From Noviherbaspirillum sp. L7-7A (GTDB lineage Bacteria > Pseudomonadota > Gammaproteobacteria > Burkholderiales > Burkholderiaceae_D), in the NCBI RefSeq assembly GCF_019052805.1, contig NZ_JAHQRJ010000001.1, forward strand, positions 806,001-870,000: a stretch of DNA of 64,000 bases, given 5' to 3'. The notes under the pieces were generated by a model. That model saw nothing but the letters and a program-made list of their open reading frames with translations. It was not told where the DNA came from and did no database searches. A program made the translations under genes and the position numbers. Each line of letters begins with the position of its first letter. Position 1 is the stretch's first letter. Positions 1-8,615 of the stretch are shown here, piece by piece.

Positions 1-3
1 TCG

Positions 4-34
4 CGCAATGCCCTTTCGGGGTATTGCGCCCTAC
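4..34 (-). repeat. REP-like palindrome, copy A
   Basis: Read on the minus strand this begins GTAGGGCGCAATACCC and closes with GGGCATTGCG, so it folds into a hairpin with a GAA-type loop. It faces copy B at 73-103 in inverted orientation across a 38-bp spacer, the arrangement of a REP doublet. It lies past the end of the fli operon. Three further copies are at 57616-57824. Confidence 0.75.
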
Positions 35-72
35 GGACTGCAGTTTCTGCGTTCCAGGGAGCAGCCGCCTCT

Positions 73-103
73 GTAGGGTGCAATACCCGAAGGGCATTGC
101 ACC
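73..103 (+). repeat. REP-like palindrome, copy B
   Basis: Begins GTAGGGTGCAATACCC and ends GGGCATTGCACC around a short GAA loop. The GTAG start and imperfect palindrome are the usual signature of REP sequences. It forms an inverted pair with copy A (4-34). Confidence 0.75.
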
Positions 104-271
104 ATGGTCGCAAAACGGGAAGGCCAAGGCCTTACCAAGCGTAACCGCACTGATGAGAACGATCACAGCCTGAAGCAGCCGTTAGCAAAGAGGCCGGCGA
201 CATCGCCAGCCGGCTGAAATTCGCCATGCGCCCCATGCCACCTTCGGGATGCAGAACCCGCCAACCCGTCA
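104..271. other. Spacer downstream of fliR
   Basis: No convincing gene is seen. A GCCGGC inverted repeat (193-198 and 209-214) could act as a weak end-of-operon hairpin for minus-strand fli transcription; on that strand it is followed by CTCTTTG rather than a clean T tract, so a terminator is only a possibility. Confidence 0.4.
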
Positions 272-1060
272 TCAAATTCTCGGCAACCCGGCTGTCAGTT
301 GCCGCATCATCGCGAAGCCGTCTGCAAACAGCCGCTCCAGCGGCACCGCGAGATAGGGCAGCGTCAGCGCCAGCATCAGGAAACCGACCGTCAGGGTCAC
401 CGGAAAGCCGACGCCGAACAGGTTGAGCTGCGGCGCGGCGCGGGTCAGGATGCCCAGCGCGATATTGGTGATCAACAGGCCCGCCACCACCGGCAGCGCC
501 AGCTGCACGCCGGCACTGAAGATGCGGCCGCCCCAGCCGGCCAGCTGGCGGAACAGGTCGCCGCCCATCGGCATGGCCGTGACAGGCATGGTGGAGAAGC
601 TGTCCACCAGCGTCGACAGGACCACCAAATGCAGATTGGCGGCGAGATACACCATCAGCGTGATCAGGGACAGGTACTGGCTGATCGCGGAAGAACGGCC
701 CGCCGACTGCGGATCGAAGAAGGTGGCAAAGCCCAGGCCCATGGTCATGCCGCACAGCTCGCCGGCCAGCTCCACGGCAGTAAACACGATGCGCATTGCA
801 AAACCCATGGCAATGCCGATGATGAACTGCTGCGCCAGCACCAGCACGCCGGTCATGGACATCGGGTCCATCTGCGGCAGCGCGCCGACGGTGGGCGCGA
901 CGATCGCCGACAGCAGCAGGCCCAGGGCCACCTTGATGCGGGCCGGTATGCTGCGGTTGCCAAACAGCGGCGCAATCGCCAGCAGTCCCATGATGCGGGT
1001 GAACGGCCACAGAAAGCTGGCAATCAGCGCATTGATGTCCAGGCTGTTGATGGTGATCAT
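272..1060 (-). CDS. fliR: Flagellar biosynthetic protein FliR
   Basis: Inner-membrane component of the flagellar type III export gate, which with FliP and FliQ forms the entry pore for rod, hook and filament subunits. The 262-residue protein has the family's usual length and is almost entirely hydrophobic, with about six membrane segments; the N-terminal segment leading to GNRSIPARIKV is typical of FliR. It starts 18 bp after fliQ ends and is the last gene of the fliLMNOPQR series on the minus strand. The ATG at 1060 lacks a strong ribosome site, suggesting dependence on upstream translation. No flhB follows within the window. Confidence 0.96.
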   Translation of the reverse strand: MITINSLDINALIASFLWPFTRIMGLLAIAPLFGNRSIPARIKVALGLLLSAIVAPTVGALPQMDPMSMTGVLVLAQQFIIGIAMGFAMRIVFTAVELAGELCGMTMGLGFATFFDPQSAGRSSAISQYLSLITLMVYLAANLHLVVLSTLVDSFSTMPVTAMPMGGDLFRQLAGWGGRIFSAGVQLALPVVAGLLITNIALGILTRAAPQLNLFGVGFPVTLTVGFLMLALTLPYLAVPLERLFADGFAMMRQLTAGLPRI

Positions 1061-1078
1061 GCAACTGGCTGCGCTCGC

Positions 1079-1348
1079 TCAGCCCACCATGCCGGGTATG
1101 CCGGTCAGCATCTGGCGCATGTAGTCCAGCATCACCGACAGCATCCAGGGGCCGGCCACTACCAGCGCCACGAAGATGCCGATCAGCTTGGGAATGAAGG
1201 ATAGCGTCGCTTCATTGATCTGGGTGGCGGCCTGGAAGATGCTGACCACCAGGCCGATGATCAACGCCACCAGCAGCATGGGTGCGGCCACCATCAGGGT
1301 GACCTCCATCGCATGGCGGCCCAGGGACATTACGCTTTCGGGAGTCAT
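1079..1348 (-). CDS. fliQ: Flagellar biosynthetic protein FliQ
   Basis: Small inner-membrane subunit of the flagellar export gate, several copies of which pack around FliP-FliR. The 89-residue product has the standard size and two long hydrophobic helices separated by a short polar loop; the beginning MTPESVMSLGRHAMEV is characteristic. An AAGGAA ribosome site lies about 9 bases before the ATG at 1348. It sits between fliP (31 bp upstream) and fliR (18 bp downstream) and is surely cotranscribed with them. Confidence 0.96.
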   Translation of the reverse strand: MTPESVMSLGRHAMEVTLMVAAPMLLVALIIGLVVSIFQAATQINEATLSFIPKLIGIFVALVVAGPWMLSVMLDYMRQMLTGIPGMVG

Positions 1349-1379
1349 TGCTTGTTTCCTTGTTGCCTGGCTTGCGCCA

Positions 1380-2123
1380 TCAGTAAAAGCTCTGCGCCAG
1401 CGAGCCGATCAAAAGCTGCCAGCCGTCCACCAGCACGAACAGCATCAGCTTGAACGGCAGCGACACGATGGCCGGCGACACCATCATCATGCCCATCGAC
1501 ATCAGCACGCTGGCCACCACCATGTCGATGATCAGGAAGGGGATGAAGATGGCGAAGCTGATCTGGAACGCGGTCTTGAGCTCGCTGGTGATGAATGCCG
1601 GCACCAGGATCCGCAGCGGCACGTCTTCCGGGCCCTGCAGCTGCGCATTGCCCGACAGCTTCACGTACAGCGCCAGGTCGGACTGCCGGGTCTGCTTCAT
1701 CATGAAGTCCTTCAGCGGCCCGGCGCCGGTATCGAGCGCCTGCTGCATCGTGATCTTGTTTTCCGACAGCGGCAGATAGGCATTCGCATAGATCTTGTCC
1801 AGCACCGGCCCCATCACGAACAGCGACAGGAACAGCGCCAGGCCCACCATCACCTGGTTGGGCGGCGCGGTCTGGGTGCCCAGCGCCTGACGCAGCAGCG
1901 ACAGCACGATGATGATGCGGGTGAAGCTGGTCATCATCAGCAGCGCGGCCGGGATGAAAGTCAGCCCGGTCAGCAACAGCATGGTCTGCAGGCTGAGGGT
2001 GTAGTTCTGGCCGCCGTTGGCGGTGGGGGTGGAGGTCAGCGCCGGCAGGCCCTGCGCGATGGCGCACAGCGGCAACAGCGCCGCGCCGATGACCAGGCCG
2101 CGCGCGGCCCACTTAGTTTGCAT
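1380..2123 (-). CDS. fliP: Flagellar biosynthetic protein FliP
   Basis: Core subunit of the flagellar export gate; five FliP and one FliR make the export pore. The 247-residue protein has a cleavable-type signal peptide (residues 1-24, ending near CAIAQG), then a hydrophobic hairpin ([20 protein letters not shown]), a periplasmic stretch, and the conserved C-terminal region with [19 protein letters not shown], typical of FliP. Its start overlaps the end of fliO by 11 bases, which points to translational coupling in the operon. Confidence 0.97.
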   Translation of the reverse strand: MQTKWAARGLVIGAALLPLCAIAQGLPALTSTPTANGGQNYTLSLQTMLLLTGLTFIPAALLMMTSFTRIIIVLSLLRQALGTQTAPPNQVMVGLALFLSLFVMGPVLDKIYANAYLPLSENKITMQQALDTGAGPLKDFMMKQTRQSDLALYVKLSGNAQLQGPEDVPLRILVPAFITSELKTAFQISFAIFIPFLIIDMVVASVLMSMGMMMVSPAIVSLPFKLMLFVLVDGWQLLIGSLAQSFY

Positions 2124-2670
2124 TGCGTTTCTCGATTGTCTGCTTCAGCCATGCGCTGAAATTGGGGGCGCCGGTCAGTGCCGCGCCGCCTTGCTGCTGT
2201 TCCTGGCGCGGCATGTCGGCCAGCTTGCTGACCTGGCCGGGTGCCACGCCGATCACGATCCACTGGTCGGCCACTTCCACCACCATGACCCGTTCGCGAT
2301 TGCCGACCGATACGCCGCCGACGATCTTCACCACCGATCCGCCAGCCAGCCTGCCGCCGCCCACCCGCTTCAGCACCCACAATGCGCCGGCCAGCAGGCC
2401 CAGCACGACGATCAGGCCGAATATTACCTGCAGCAGGCTGCCGGCGGAGGAGGGCGCGCTGGTCACGGTGGCCGCCGCTGGCGCTTGCGCGCCGGTGGGC
2501 GGAGCTGCGGCCGCCGCTGGCGCTGGCGAAGCAACCGGGGCGGGCGCCTGAGGCTGCGCCTGGGCCGGCTGGGCAGCCTCGGCCGCCGGTGCCGGCGTTG
2601 CCGCTTCCTCGGCCACAGCCGAACCGGCGGCCAGCGCCAGCGACAGGATCAGCGCGTGGGTCAGCCTCAT
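2113..2670 (-). CDS. fliO: Flagellar protein FliO
   Basis: Membrane chaperone that assists assembly of FliP into the export gate. The 185-residue product has a signal peptide (residues 1-20), a low-complexity Ala/Pro linker of about 50 residues, one membrane segment (about 79-100) and a cytoplasmic FliO domain ([20 protein letters not shown]). FliO is the least conserved gene of this operon, and the long Ala/Pro linker is probably a local expansion. It overlaps fliN at 2667-2670 (ATGA) and fliP by 11 bases. Confidence 0.93.
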   Translation of the reverse strand: MRLTHALILSLALAAGSAVAEEAATPAPAAEAAQPAQAQPQAPAPVASPAPAAAAAPPTGAQAPAAATVTSAPSSAGSLLQVIFGLIVVLGLLAGALWVLKRVGGGRLAGGSVVKIVGGVSVGNRERVMVVEVADQWIVIGVAPGQVSKLADMPRQEQQQGGAALTGAPNFSAWLKQTIEKRNAN

Positions 2671-3083
2671 TTGTTGAGCTTGCGGATGCGTTCGGACGGG
2701 GTAATGATGTCGGTCAGGCGGATGCCGAACTTGTCATTGACCACCACCACTTCGCCCTGTGCGATCAGGCAGCCGTTGACCAGCACATCCATCGGCTCGC
2801 CGGCCAGGCCGTCCAGTTCCACCACCGAGCCCTGCGCCAGTTGCAGCAAGTTCTTGATGGCGATCTTGGTGCGTCCCAGTTCCACGGTGAGCTGCACCGG
2901 GATGTCGAGGATGAAGTCGATGTCGTTGTGGGTATTGCGCGTGCCGGCGCCGGAAAACTCCTGGAAGATCGTGGCGCTGGCTGCCTGAGCGCGCAGGGCG
3001 TTTTCCTCCGCCTGCGCCTGTTCGGCAATGGCTGCGCCCCAGTCGTCTTCGGCAATGATCTGGGTATTGGGGTCATTGGACAT
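2667..3083 (-). CDS. fliN: Flagellar motor switch protein FliN
   Basis: C-ring protein that forms the base of the rotor and binds the export ATPase regulator FliH. The C-terminal half (about residues 54-130) is the SpoA/SPOA domain, including LDIPVQLTVELG and the KFGIRLTDII end. A longer frame begins at 3107, but an AGGAG site sits six bases before the ATG at 3083, so I prefer the 138-residue form. It overlaps the end of fliM by 11 bases. Confidence 0.95.
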   Translation of the reverse strand: MSNDPNTQIIAEDDWGAAIAEQAQAEENALRAQAASATIFQEFSGAGTRNTHNDIDFILDIPVQLTVELGRTKIAIKNLLQLAQGSVVELDGLAGEPMDVLVNGCLIAQGEVVVVNDKFGIRLTDIITPSERIRKLNK

Positions 3084-4074
3084 TGTCATCTCCTGGTATC
3101 GCTTCATGCGAACTGTTGATCATGCGCTCGACGCGTAGTGCGTACTGGCCATTGATTTTGCCATACGAGCATTCCATCACCGGCACGCCGTCGACCTTGG
3201 CTTCCACGGTCGGCGTGAGATTGAAGGGAATCACGTCGCCGGCTTTCATGTTGAGGATGGCGCCCAGCGTGGTGCGGGCCTGGCCCAGGTCGACCACCAG
3301 CTCGACTTCCGCGCCCTGGATCTGCTGCGTCATCAGGCGAATCCAGCGCTTGTCCACTTCCAGCGTCTCGCCCTGCAGGCTGCTGGTAAGGAGGTCGCGG
3401 ATCGGCTCGATCATGGAATAGGGCATGCAGAAGTGCATCTCGCCGCTGACCGGGCCCAGCTCCACGGTGAAGGTGGTGGCCACCACCACTTCATTGGGCG
3501 TGGCGATATTGGTGAACTGGGTGTTCATCTCCGAACGGATGTACTCGAACTCCACCGGGTACACCGGCTCCCACGACTTGGCATAGGACTCGAAGACGAT
3601 GTTCAGAATGCGCTGGATGATGCGCTGCTCGGTCTGCGTGAAGTCGCGGCCTTCCACCCTGGTATGGAAGCGGCCGTCGCCGCCGAACAGGTTGTCCACC
3701 ATCAGGAACACCAGGTTGGGGTCGAGCACCATCAGCGCGGTGCCGCGCAGCGGCTTCATGTGGACCAGGTTCAGGTTGGTCGGCACCACCAGGTTGCGGA
3801 TGAACTCGCTGTACTTCGACACCCGCACCGGGCCGATCGACACCTCGGCGCTGCGATGCAGGAAGTTGAACAGGCCGATGCGCAGCAAGCGCGCAAAGCG
3901 CTCGTTGATGATTTCCAGCGTCGGCATGCGGCCGCGCACGATACGTTCCTGGGTCGCCAGGTTGTACGGCCGGACGCTGGAGGTGTCGACCTGGGTGGTG
4001 CTTTCGTCGATGTCTCCGCTGACGCCCTTCAGAAGGGCGTCGACTTCATCCTGCGACAGAAAATTTTCGGCCAT
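3073..4074 (-). CDS. fliM: Flagellar motor switch protein FliM
   Basis: Middle component of the C-ring that receives phosphorylated CheY and sets rotation direction. The N-terminal LSQDEVDALL (residues 6-15) is the CheY-P binding helix. The middle CheC-like domain contains the GGDGRFHTRVEGRDFT segment, and the C-terminal SpoA domain binds FliN. At 333 residues it has the normal length. It starts 9 bp after fliL ends and overlaps fliN at its own end. Confidence 0.97.
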   Translation of the reverse strand: MAENFLSQDEVDALLKGVSGDIDESTTQVDTSSVRPYNLATQERIVRGRMPTLEIINERFARLLRIGLFNFLHRSAEVSIGPVRVSKYSEFIRNLVVPTNLNLVHMKPLRGTALMVLDPNLVFLMVDNLFGGDGRFHTRVEGRDFTQTEQRIIQRILNIVFESYAKSWEPVYPVEFEYIRSEMNTQFTNIATPNEVVVATTFTVELGPVSGEMHFCMPYSMIEPIRDLLTSSLQGETLEVDKRWIRLMTQQIQGAEVELVVDLGQARTTLGAILNMKAGDVIPFNLTPTVEAKVDGVPVMECSYGKINGQYALRVERMINSSHEAIPGDDNVQ

Positions 4075-4083
4075 GGCTCTGGG

Positions 4084-4590
4084 TTACTGGATCACGAAGG
4101 CGGTGAAGAATACGTCCGACACGTTCAGCGGCTGCGCGCCCGGCGAAAAGGGTTGCTTCAGCTGGGCGATGATTTCCTCGGCCAGCTTTTTCTTGCCTTC
4201 CACGGTCGAGATTTCCGCGCCGCGCTTGGACGACAGCAGCAGCAGCACCCGGCTGCGCACCTGCGGCAGATAGAGCTTGATCGCATCGACGTCGGCCTGG
4301 CTGCCCACCTGCAGCGTGAAGGCGGTCTGCAGGAACTGCTCGCCGCCGTCGGCCTGCAGGTTCACGGTAAACGGATCCATCTGGGCAAATACCGGCGGCG
4401 CGCCCGGCGCCGGCTTGGCATGCGCCGGCTCCGCGTGGGCCTCGGTCTTGTGGCCGAGGAAGTACCAGGCGCTGCCACCGCCGGCGCCGAGCAGCACGAC
4501 TGCTGCGCCTATGATGATGAACAGCTTGGATTTGGATTTGGCGCCGCCTTCCGCCTGTGCGGGCTTGGCGGCGGCTTTGGATGTGGCCAT
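4084..4590 (-). CDS. fliL: Flagellar basal body-associated protein FliL
   Basis: Single-span inner-membrane protein that surrounds the stator units and supports torque. A basic, Ala/Lys-rich cytoplasmic tail is followed by a membrane segment (about residues 23-44), a short Ala/Pro linker and the periplasmic FliL domain ending in the typical LNVSDVFFTAFVIQ. The frame extends to 4626, but AAGGA lies about 7 bases before the ATG at 4590, giving 168 residues. First gene of the operon read here. Confidence 0.95.
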   Translation of the reverse strand: MATSKAAAKPAQAEGGAKSKSKLFIIIGAAVVLLGAGGGSAWYFLGHKTEAHAEPAHAKPAPGAPPVFAQMDPFTVNLQADGGEQFLQTAFTLQVGSQADVDAIKLYLPQVRSRVLLLLSSKRGAEISTVEGKKKLAEEIIAQLKQPFSPGAQPLNVSDVFFTAFVIQ

Positions 4591-4932
4591 CTGCGTTCCT
4601 TGACTATGCAATTCGGGTTGCTGCAATTATCGGGAAGATCGGGGTAAGGGAATGCGGAGATTAAGAGGGGGTTAGGTACGCATATCGTGGCTTGGAAGGA
4701 CGTGGTTATGGATTTGTTATTGCGCAAACCGCAAGGCAGGCACCCCGATGCAGGCCGCAATTGCCTGCGCTGATGCCTTTGGCATGGGGGTGGCCATTCA
4801 TGTAGCCCCGTTTCGCTGCAGGCGAGGCAGGCTTGCTTGATGGCGCCGAGGCACTGGCGACGCGACAGCACAATCCGCCAGCGCAAAATCCACTAGCGTA
4901 CCGACCGGCGTCCGCAGGCGATGGTGCTGCGG
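4591..4932. other. Promoter region upstream of fliL
   Basis: About 340 bp with no credible gene; it should hold the promoter of the fliL operon. On the minus strand a CCCGATAA element (4628-4635) resembles the -10 box of the flagellar sigma factor FliA, but no TAAA box is at the right distance, so I do not assign a promoter. Confidence 0.4.
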
Positions 4933-6939
4933 TCAATGCATCTCCAGGCGGCTTGCCCAACGCGGCAACACCAGGCTCTTGCCCGCCTGCTTGGCCTGGT
5001 ACATCCAGCCGTCCGCCTCATTGATCAGTGCGGACGGCGCCTGTCCGGAACCGGGTGCGTAGACAGCGATGCCGATACTGGCGCTGACCCGCGCCTGCCC
5101 CTGTGGCAGAAGCAGCGGAGCGCTTACTGCAGCCAGAATCTTTTCAGCCACGATGTGCCCATCAGCCGCACTGGCACTCAGGTTTTCCAGCACCACCACG
5201 AATTCATCGCCTGCCAGCCGCACCACGCTATCGGTTTGCCTGACGCTTTGCAGCAGCATGGTGCCTGCATGCCTGAGCAATGCATCCCCGGCCTCGTGTC
5301 CAAGGGTGTCATTGACTGCCTTGAAGCCATCCAGATCCAGGAACAGCAGGGCGAGCGGCTTGCCGCTGCGGTCAGCCCGCGCCATCGCCTGGGGAAGCAG
5401 CTCCATGAAGGCGCGACGGTTCAGCAGCCCGGTCAGGGCATCATGCCTGGCTTCCCGCTCGCGCTCCGCCTCCATGGCCTTGCGCTGGGTGATGTCATGC
5501 AGGAAGGCGCTGAACATCGTGCGGTCGTGCATGTGCAGCGCCGTGGCGCAGAGTTCGACTGTCAGGGGCGTGCCATCCTTGCGCTGCGCCGTCAGCTCCA
5601 GACGCTTGTCGAGGGCGGTCTTGACGCGGGTTTCAAGATAACGCGCCATTCCCTGCCTGTGCCGTTCACGCATCTCCTCGGGGATGATGAGATCTTCAAG
5701 CGGCTGGCCAATGGCTTCCGCGGCGGACCAGCCGAAGGTCGATTCGGCCTGCTGGTTCCAGGTAATGACCCGGCCTTCCTCGTCCGTGCTGACATAGGCG
5801 TCGTAAGTATTTTCGATCACCATGCGCAGTTCGGCTTCGCGGCCAAGCACTTCCTCCGTTCGCTGCCGCACCGTCTCTTCCAGGTTGCGTCGCAAGGCCG
5901 CCAGGGCAAACTCGGTCTGCTTGCGCGCATCGATGTCCTGGATGATGGAGATGAAATATTCCAGGCGGCCGTCCTCGCCGGATTTCCTGGTGACGTTGAG
6001 GTCAATCCAGAGGTAATGCCCATCCTTGTGTCGATACCGCTTTTCAATCTGGTACTGGCTGATCTGCCCGGCTCCCAGCTGCTGCATCAGATCAAGGTCG
6101 GCATGGAGGTCATCCGGATGGGTGATGTCCTGAAAGGTCAAGAGCTGCAGTTCATCGGACGAATAACCGACAATCCGGCACAGCGCCTGATTGACGTTGA
6201 GCCAGCCACCGTCCGGCGCCACCTGCGCAATGCCTACCGAGGCGAGATCGAACATCTCTTCGAACTGGGCGGCATTGGCCCGCAATGCGGCATCGGAGCG
6301 GTCCACTTCCAGCCTGCTGAGCTCCACAGCCTCGCGCATCTGAATGTGTTTCATCACGAGGGCGGCAAGATCGGACAGCGTGTCCACTTCTTCCTGCGTG
6401 AAGCATCGAGGCTGGCTGTCAAGTGCGCAAAGCGTGCCGATTGCCTGGCCATTCCTGGTTCTGATCGGCACCCCCGCATAGGCGCGGATGTCGGGTGCGC
6501 CGGTGACCAGGGGGTTATCCGCAAAACGTGCATCCGCAGTCGCATCCGGCACCACCAATGGCTCTGTTTCAAGGATGGCGTGAGCGCAAAAAGCCTGTTC
6601 GCGTGGCATCTGCATTGCTTGCACTCCCACTCGCGACTTGAACCACTGCCGCTTTTCATCCACGAGGCTGATCAGCGCTATCGGCACATCGAGCGCACGG
6701 GCCACCAGCCGGGTGATGCGGTCGAATGCCGGTTCGGGAGCGGAATCCAGCAGGGCGGTGGAACGCAGGGCGTCGAGGCGCGGCGCCTCATTGGCAGGCA
6801 AAGGTGCAGCGGGCATGGTACGGCTCTGGAATACAAAGCGACATTCTGCCATGTAATGCGCACAGGAAACTTGCTGGGAAGGCAGATACCTTCTTTGTTT
6901 TCCTGGTGCAACAACTCTTTTTGGCTCGTTCGCGGCCAT
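4933..6939 (-). CDS. GAF-PAS-PAS diguanylate cyclase
   Basis: Cytoplasmic sensor enzyme expected to make cyclic di-GMP. Domains in order: GAF (about 70-205), PAS with its PAC tail (about 225-345), a coiled-coil linker, a second PAS (about 365-490) and GGDEF (about 495-655). The active-site signature is AGDEF (576-580) instead of GGDEF, a variant known to be active in other cyclases; the RxxD inhibitory site (567-570) is intact, so product feedback is expected. No EAL domain and no membrane segment. A GGAG lies 8 bases before the ATG at 6939; ATG 6816 is an alternative. Its place beside the flagellar operon suggests a role in motility/biofilm choice. Confidence 0.9.
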   Translation of the reverse strand: MAANEPKRVVAPGKQRRYLPSQQVSCAHYMAECRFVFQSRTMPAAPLPANEAPRLDALRSTALLDSAPEPAFDRITRLVARALDVPIALISLVDEKRQWFKSRVGVQAMQMPREQAFCAHAILETEPLVVPDATADARFADNPLVTGAPDIRAYAGVPIRTRNGQAIGTLCALDSQPRCFTQEEVDTLSDLAALVMKHIQMREAVELSRLEVDRSDAALRANAAQFEEMFDLASVGIAQVAPDGGWLNVNQALCRIVGYSSDELQLLTFQDITHPDDLHADLDLMQQLGAGQISQYQIEKRYRHKDGHYLWIDLNVTRKSGEDGRLEYFISIIQDIDARKQTEFALAALRRNLEETVRQRTEEVLGREAELRMVIENTYDAYVSTDEEGRVITWNQQAESTFGWSAAEAIGQPLEDLIIPEEMRERHRQGMARYLETRVKTALDKRLELTAQRKDGTPLTVELCATALHMHDRTMFSAFLHDITQRKAMEAEREREARHDALTGLLNRRAFMELLPQAMARADRSGKPLALLFLDLDGFKAVNDTLGHEAGDALLRHAGTMLLQSVRQTDSVVRLAGDEFVVVLENLSASAADGHIVAEKILAAVSAPLLLPQGQARVSASIGIAVYAPGSGQAPSALINEADGWMYQAKQAGKSLVLPRWASRLEMH

Positions 6940-7158
6940 TTTTCATGCTCCGCGGCCGAGACAGGTGTAGCGGCTGATGGGAGAAAAAATCCGGAAGCTT
7001 TGCTTAGAACGGGCTCATGCAAGGGTTGTAGCAAAGATGCGCGCTTCCTGCAGGCAAAGGCCACAAGTTATCGGTCGGAATTTTGGTCTGCTCACGACCC
7101 ATTAAAGGGGAAGCCAGAAAAGGCGCTTGTCGTGGCTAAAGAAGGAAGGGGGGAAATT

Positions 7159-7248
7159 TGGCGGAAGCGGTGAGATTCGAACTCACGAACGGGTTACCCC
7201 GTCGCCAGTTTTCAAGACTGGTGCCTTCAACCACTCGGCCACGCTTCC
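7159..7248 (-). tRNA. tRNA-Ser (anticodon UGA)
   Basis: A 90-base class II tRNA with encoded CCA. Acceptor stem GGAAGCG pairs with CGCTTCC; the anticodon loop CTTGAAA (anticodon TGA, plus-strand 7212-7214) is closed by CCAGT/ACTGG; a long variable arm (GACGGGGTAACCCGTC type) and the T-arm GTTCGAATC are present. The long variable arm and anticodon identify tRNA-Ser reading UCN codons ending in A/G. Confidence 0.97.
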
Positions 7249-7404
7249 CCTGGGAAGCCGGCATTATGCCACAGCGACAATGTGCCGCAATAAAATTGAT
7301 GGCGGCGTGCAATGGCGTTCAAGCCCAGCCGCGCAGGGTTGCCGTTGCCGGAACTAATTGCAATTTTTGCTACCCAATCCTACCTAACATCAGGAGAGGT
7401 CATC

Positions 7405-7743
7405 ATGAAAATGCGGAAAATCACGTTGATGGTATTGCCCATGCTGTTTGCAACCGGCGCCGCTCTGGCGCAGTCGCCGCAGAGCACGATTACGGAAAGC
7501 ACGGATCCGGCCAAAGTCGCCGAGGTCGAGCGCCGCGCCGAGGCCTTGCGCAGCGGCCAGGCCTCGTCCACCGCGCCGACCATGCAGCAGCGCATGCGGG
7601 GTGACGCAGCAGACGGCATGCGCGGCGAACATGGCCATATGCATGGCGGCAAGGGCCATCATCACGGCGGCCGGGCGCATCACCGCGGCATGCATGGCGA
7701 TCATCCGAAAGCCGCGCCCGGTTCGGGCGGCGCGGCACGGTAA
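7405..7743 (+). CDS. Secreted His/Gly-rich small protein
   Basis: A 112-residue protein of unknown family. Residues 1-23 form a signal peptide (cleavage near ALAQS). The middle carries a short charged helix (AKVAEVERRAEALRSGQ), and the last 50 residues are packed with His and Gly (GHMHGGKGHHHGGRAHH), which suggests binding of a transition metal in the periplasm; that is inference from composition. An AGGAG site precedes the ATG at 7405; the in-frame extension to 7312 has no such support. It stands alone between tRNA-Ser and a convergent small gene, so the context gives no function. Confidence 0.7.
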   Translation: MKMRKITLMVLPMLFATGAALAQSPQSTITESTDPAKVAEVERRAEALRSGQASSTAPTMQQRMRGDAADGMRGEHGHMHGGKGHHHGGRAHHRGMHGDHPKAAPGSGGAAR

Positions 7744-7794
7744 GCCGGGGATGCGTGGCGGGCAAGCGTTCCGGCCGCGCATCCGCTTACCGAT

Positions 7795-7962
7795 CTAGCC
7801 TGCCGAGGCAGACTGGTCCTTTGGCTGTTCCGTCTGGCGGCGGGTTTCTTCCACCTTGTCGCCTACCTGCTTGATCATTTCGTCGGTTTCCTTTTCTCCC
7901 GGGCCTTTCTCGCCGCTGCCGACATCGGCTTCGGTTGGCATGTGCGTGATCGGTTTCTGCAT
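7795..7962 (-). CDS. Small hydrophilic protein, 55 aa
   Basis: A short frame not found by a 60-residue cutoff. The product is very polar and rich in Glu, Lys, Gln and Thr (EADVGSGEKGPGEKETDEM, then KVEETRRQTEQPKDQ), without Cys, Trp or any hydrophobic stretch, as in small stress hydrophilins. GGAGAG lies six bases before the ATG and third codon positions are GC-rich, which argues for real coding. It converges with the His-rich gene and diverges from the DoxX gene. I do not recognise the family. Confidence 0.6.
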   Translation of the reverse strand: MQKPITHMPTEADVGSGEKGPGEKETDEMIKQVGDKVEETRRQTEQPKDQSASAG

Positions 7963-8158
7963 TGCGCTCTCCAAATGTTAATGATTCGTACGCAGGTTAA
8001 GATACGGGCGCTGTCATATAGTTCGATGACCGCGCAAGGCAGCAACCGGCGCAAGCAGACGGTACAGCCAACGTCGCCATGCCGGCTTCGCCTGCGCACT
8101 GTTTTCAACCACCCGAAACCCTTAATGGCCATGAGGGCCTCTTGACGGAAGGATGACG

Positions 8159-8563
8159 ATGCAAACCAATGACGACCTCGGCAAGCTGGTGCTGCGCGCC
8201 ACGCTGGCTATCCTGATCCTGTTCCATGGCGTTTCCAAGCTCATCACCGGCGTCGACCCGATCATGGGCATGCTGACCAAGGCCGGGCTGCCGGCAGCGC
8301 TGGCGTTTCTGGTCTACGTGGGCGAGGTGATTGCGCCGCTGATGATCCTGTTCGGCATCTGGGCGCGGCTGGGGGCCGTCATTGTCGCGATCAACATGAT
8401 CGTGGCGGTTGCGCTGGCGCACGGCGCGCAGTTCTTCACGATGGGTAAAACCGGTGGCTGGGCGCTGGAACTGCAGGGCTTCTACTTCTTTACCGCGCTG
8501 GCCGTGGCGCTGCTCGGCGCCGGCCGCTACAGCATGGGCGGCATTTCGGGGCGGTGGAACTGA
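8159..8563 (+). CDS. DoxX family membrane protein
   Basis: A 134-residue protein with four membrane helices and the DoxX beginning (LVLRATLAILILFHGVSKL) plus the ALAFLVYVGEVIAPLMIL segment. DoxX-type proteins take part in quinone-linked redox processes or thiosulfate metabolism, but most members, including this one, have no assigned substrate. GGAAGG ends directly at the ATG 8153 and is six bases before ATG 8159, so I use 8159. Single gene. Confidence 0.85.
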   Translation: MQTNDDLGKLVLRATLAILILFHGVSKLITGVDPIMGMLTKAGLPAALAFLVYVGEVIAPLMILFGIWARLGAVIVAINMIVAVALAHGAQFFTMGKTGGWALELQGFYFFTALAVALLGAGRYSMGGISGRWN

Positions 8564-8615
8564 ACCGGCGGCATGACTTGCATGGTTTACCTGCCGCCAG
8601 CCCGGTGGCAGGCTT

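Noticed and set aside
4628-4635. FliA-type -10 box (CCCGATAA) before fliL
   Set aside because: No TAAA box at 15-16 bp; the match alone is too short to call a promoter.
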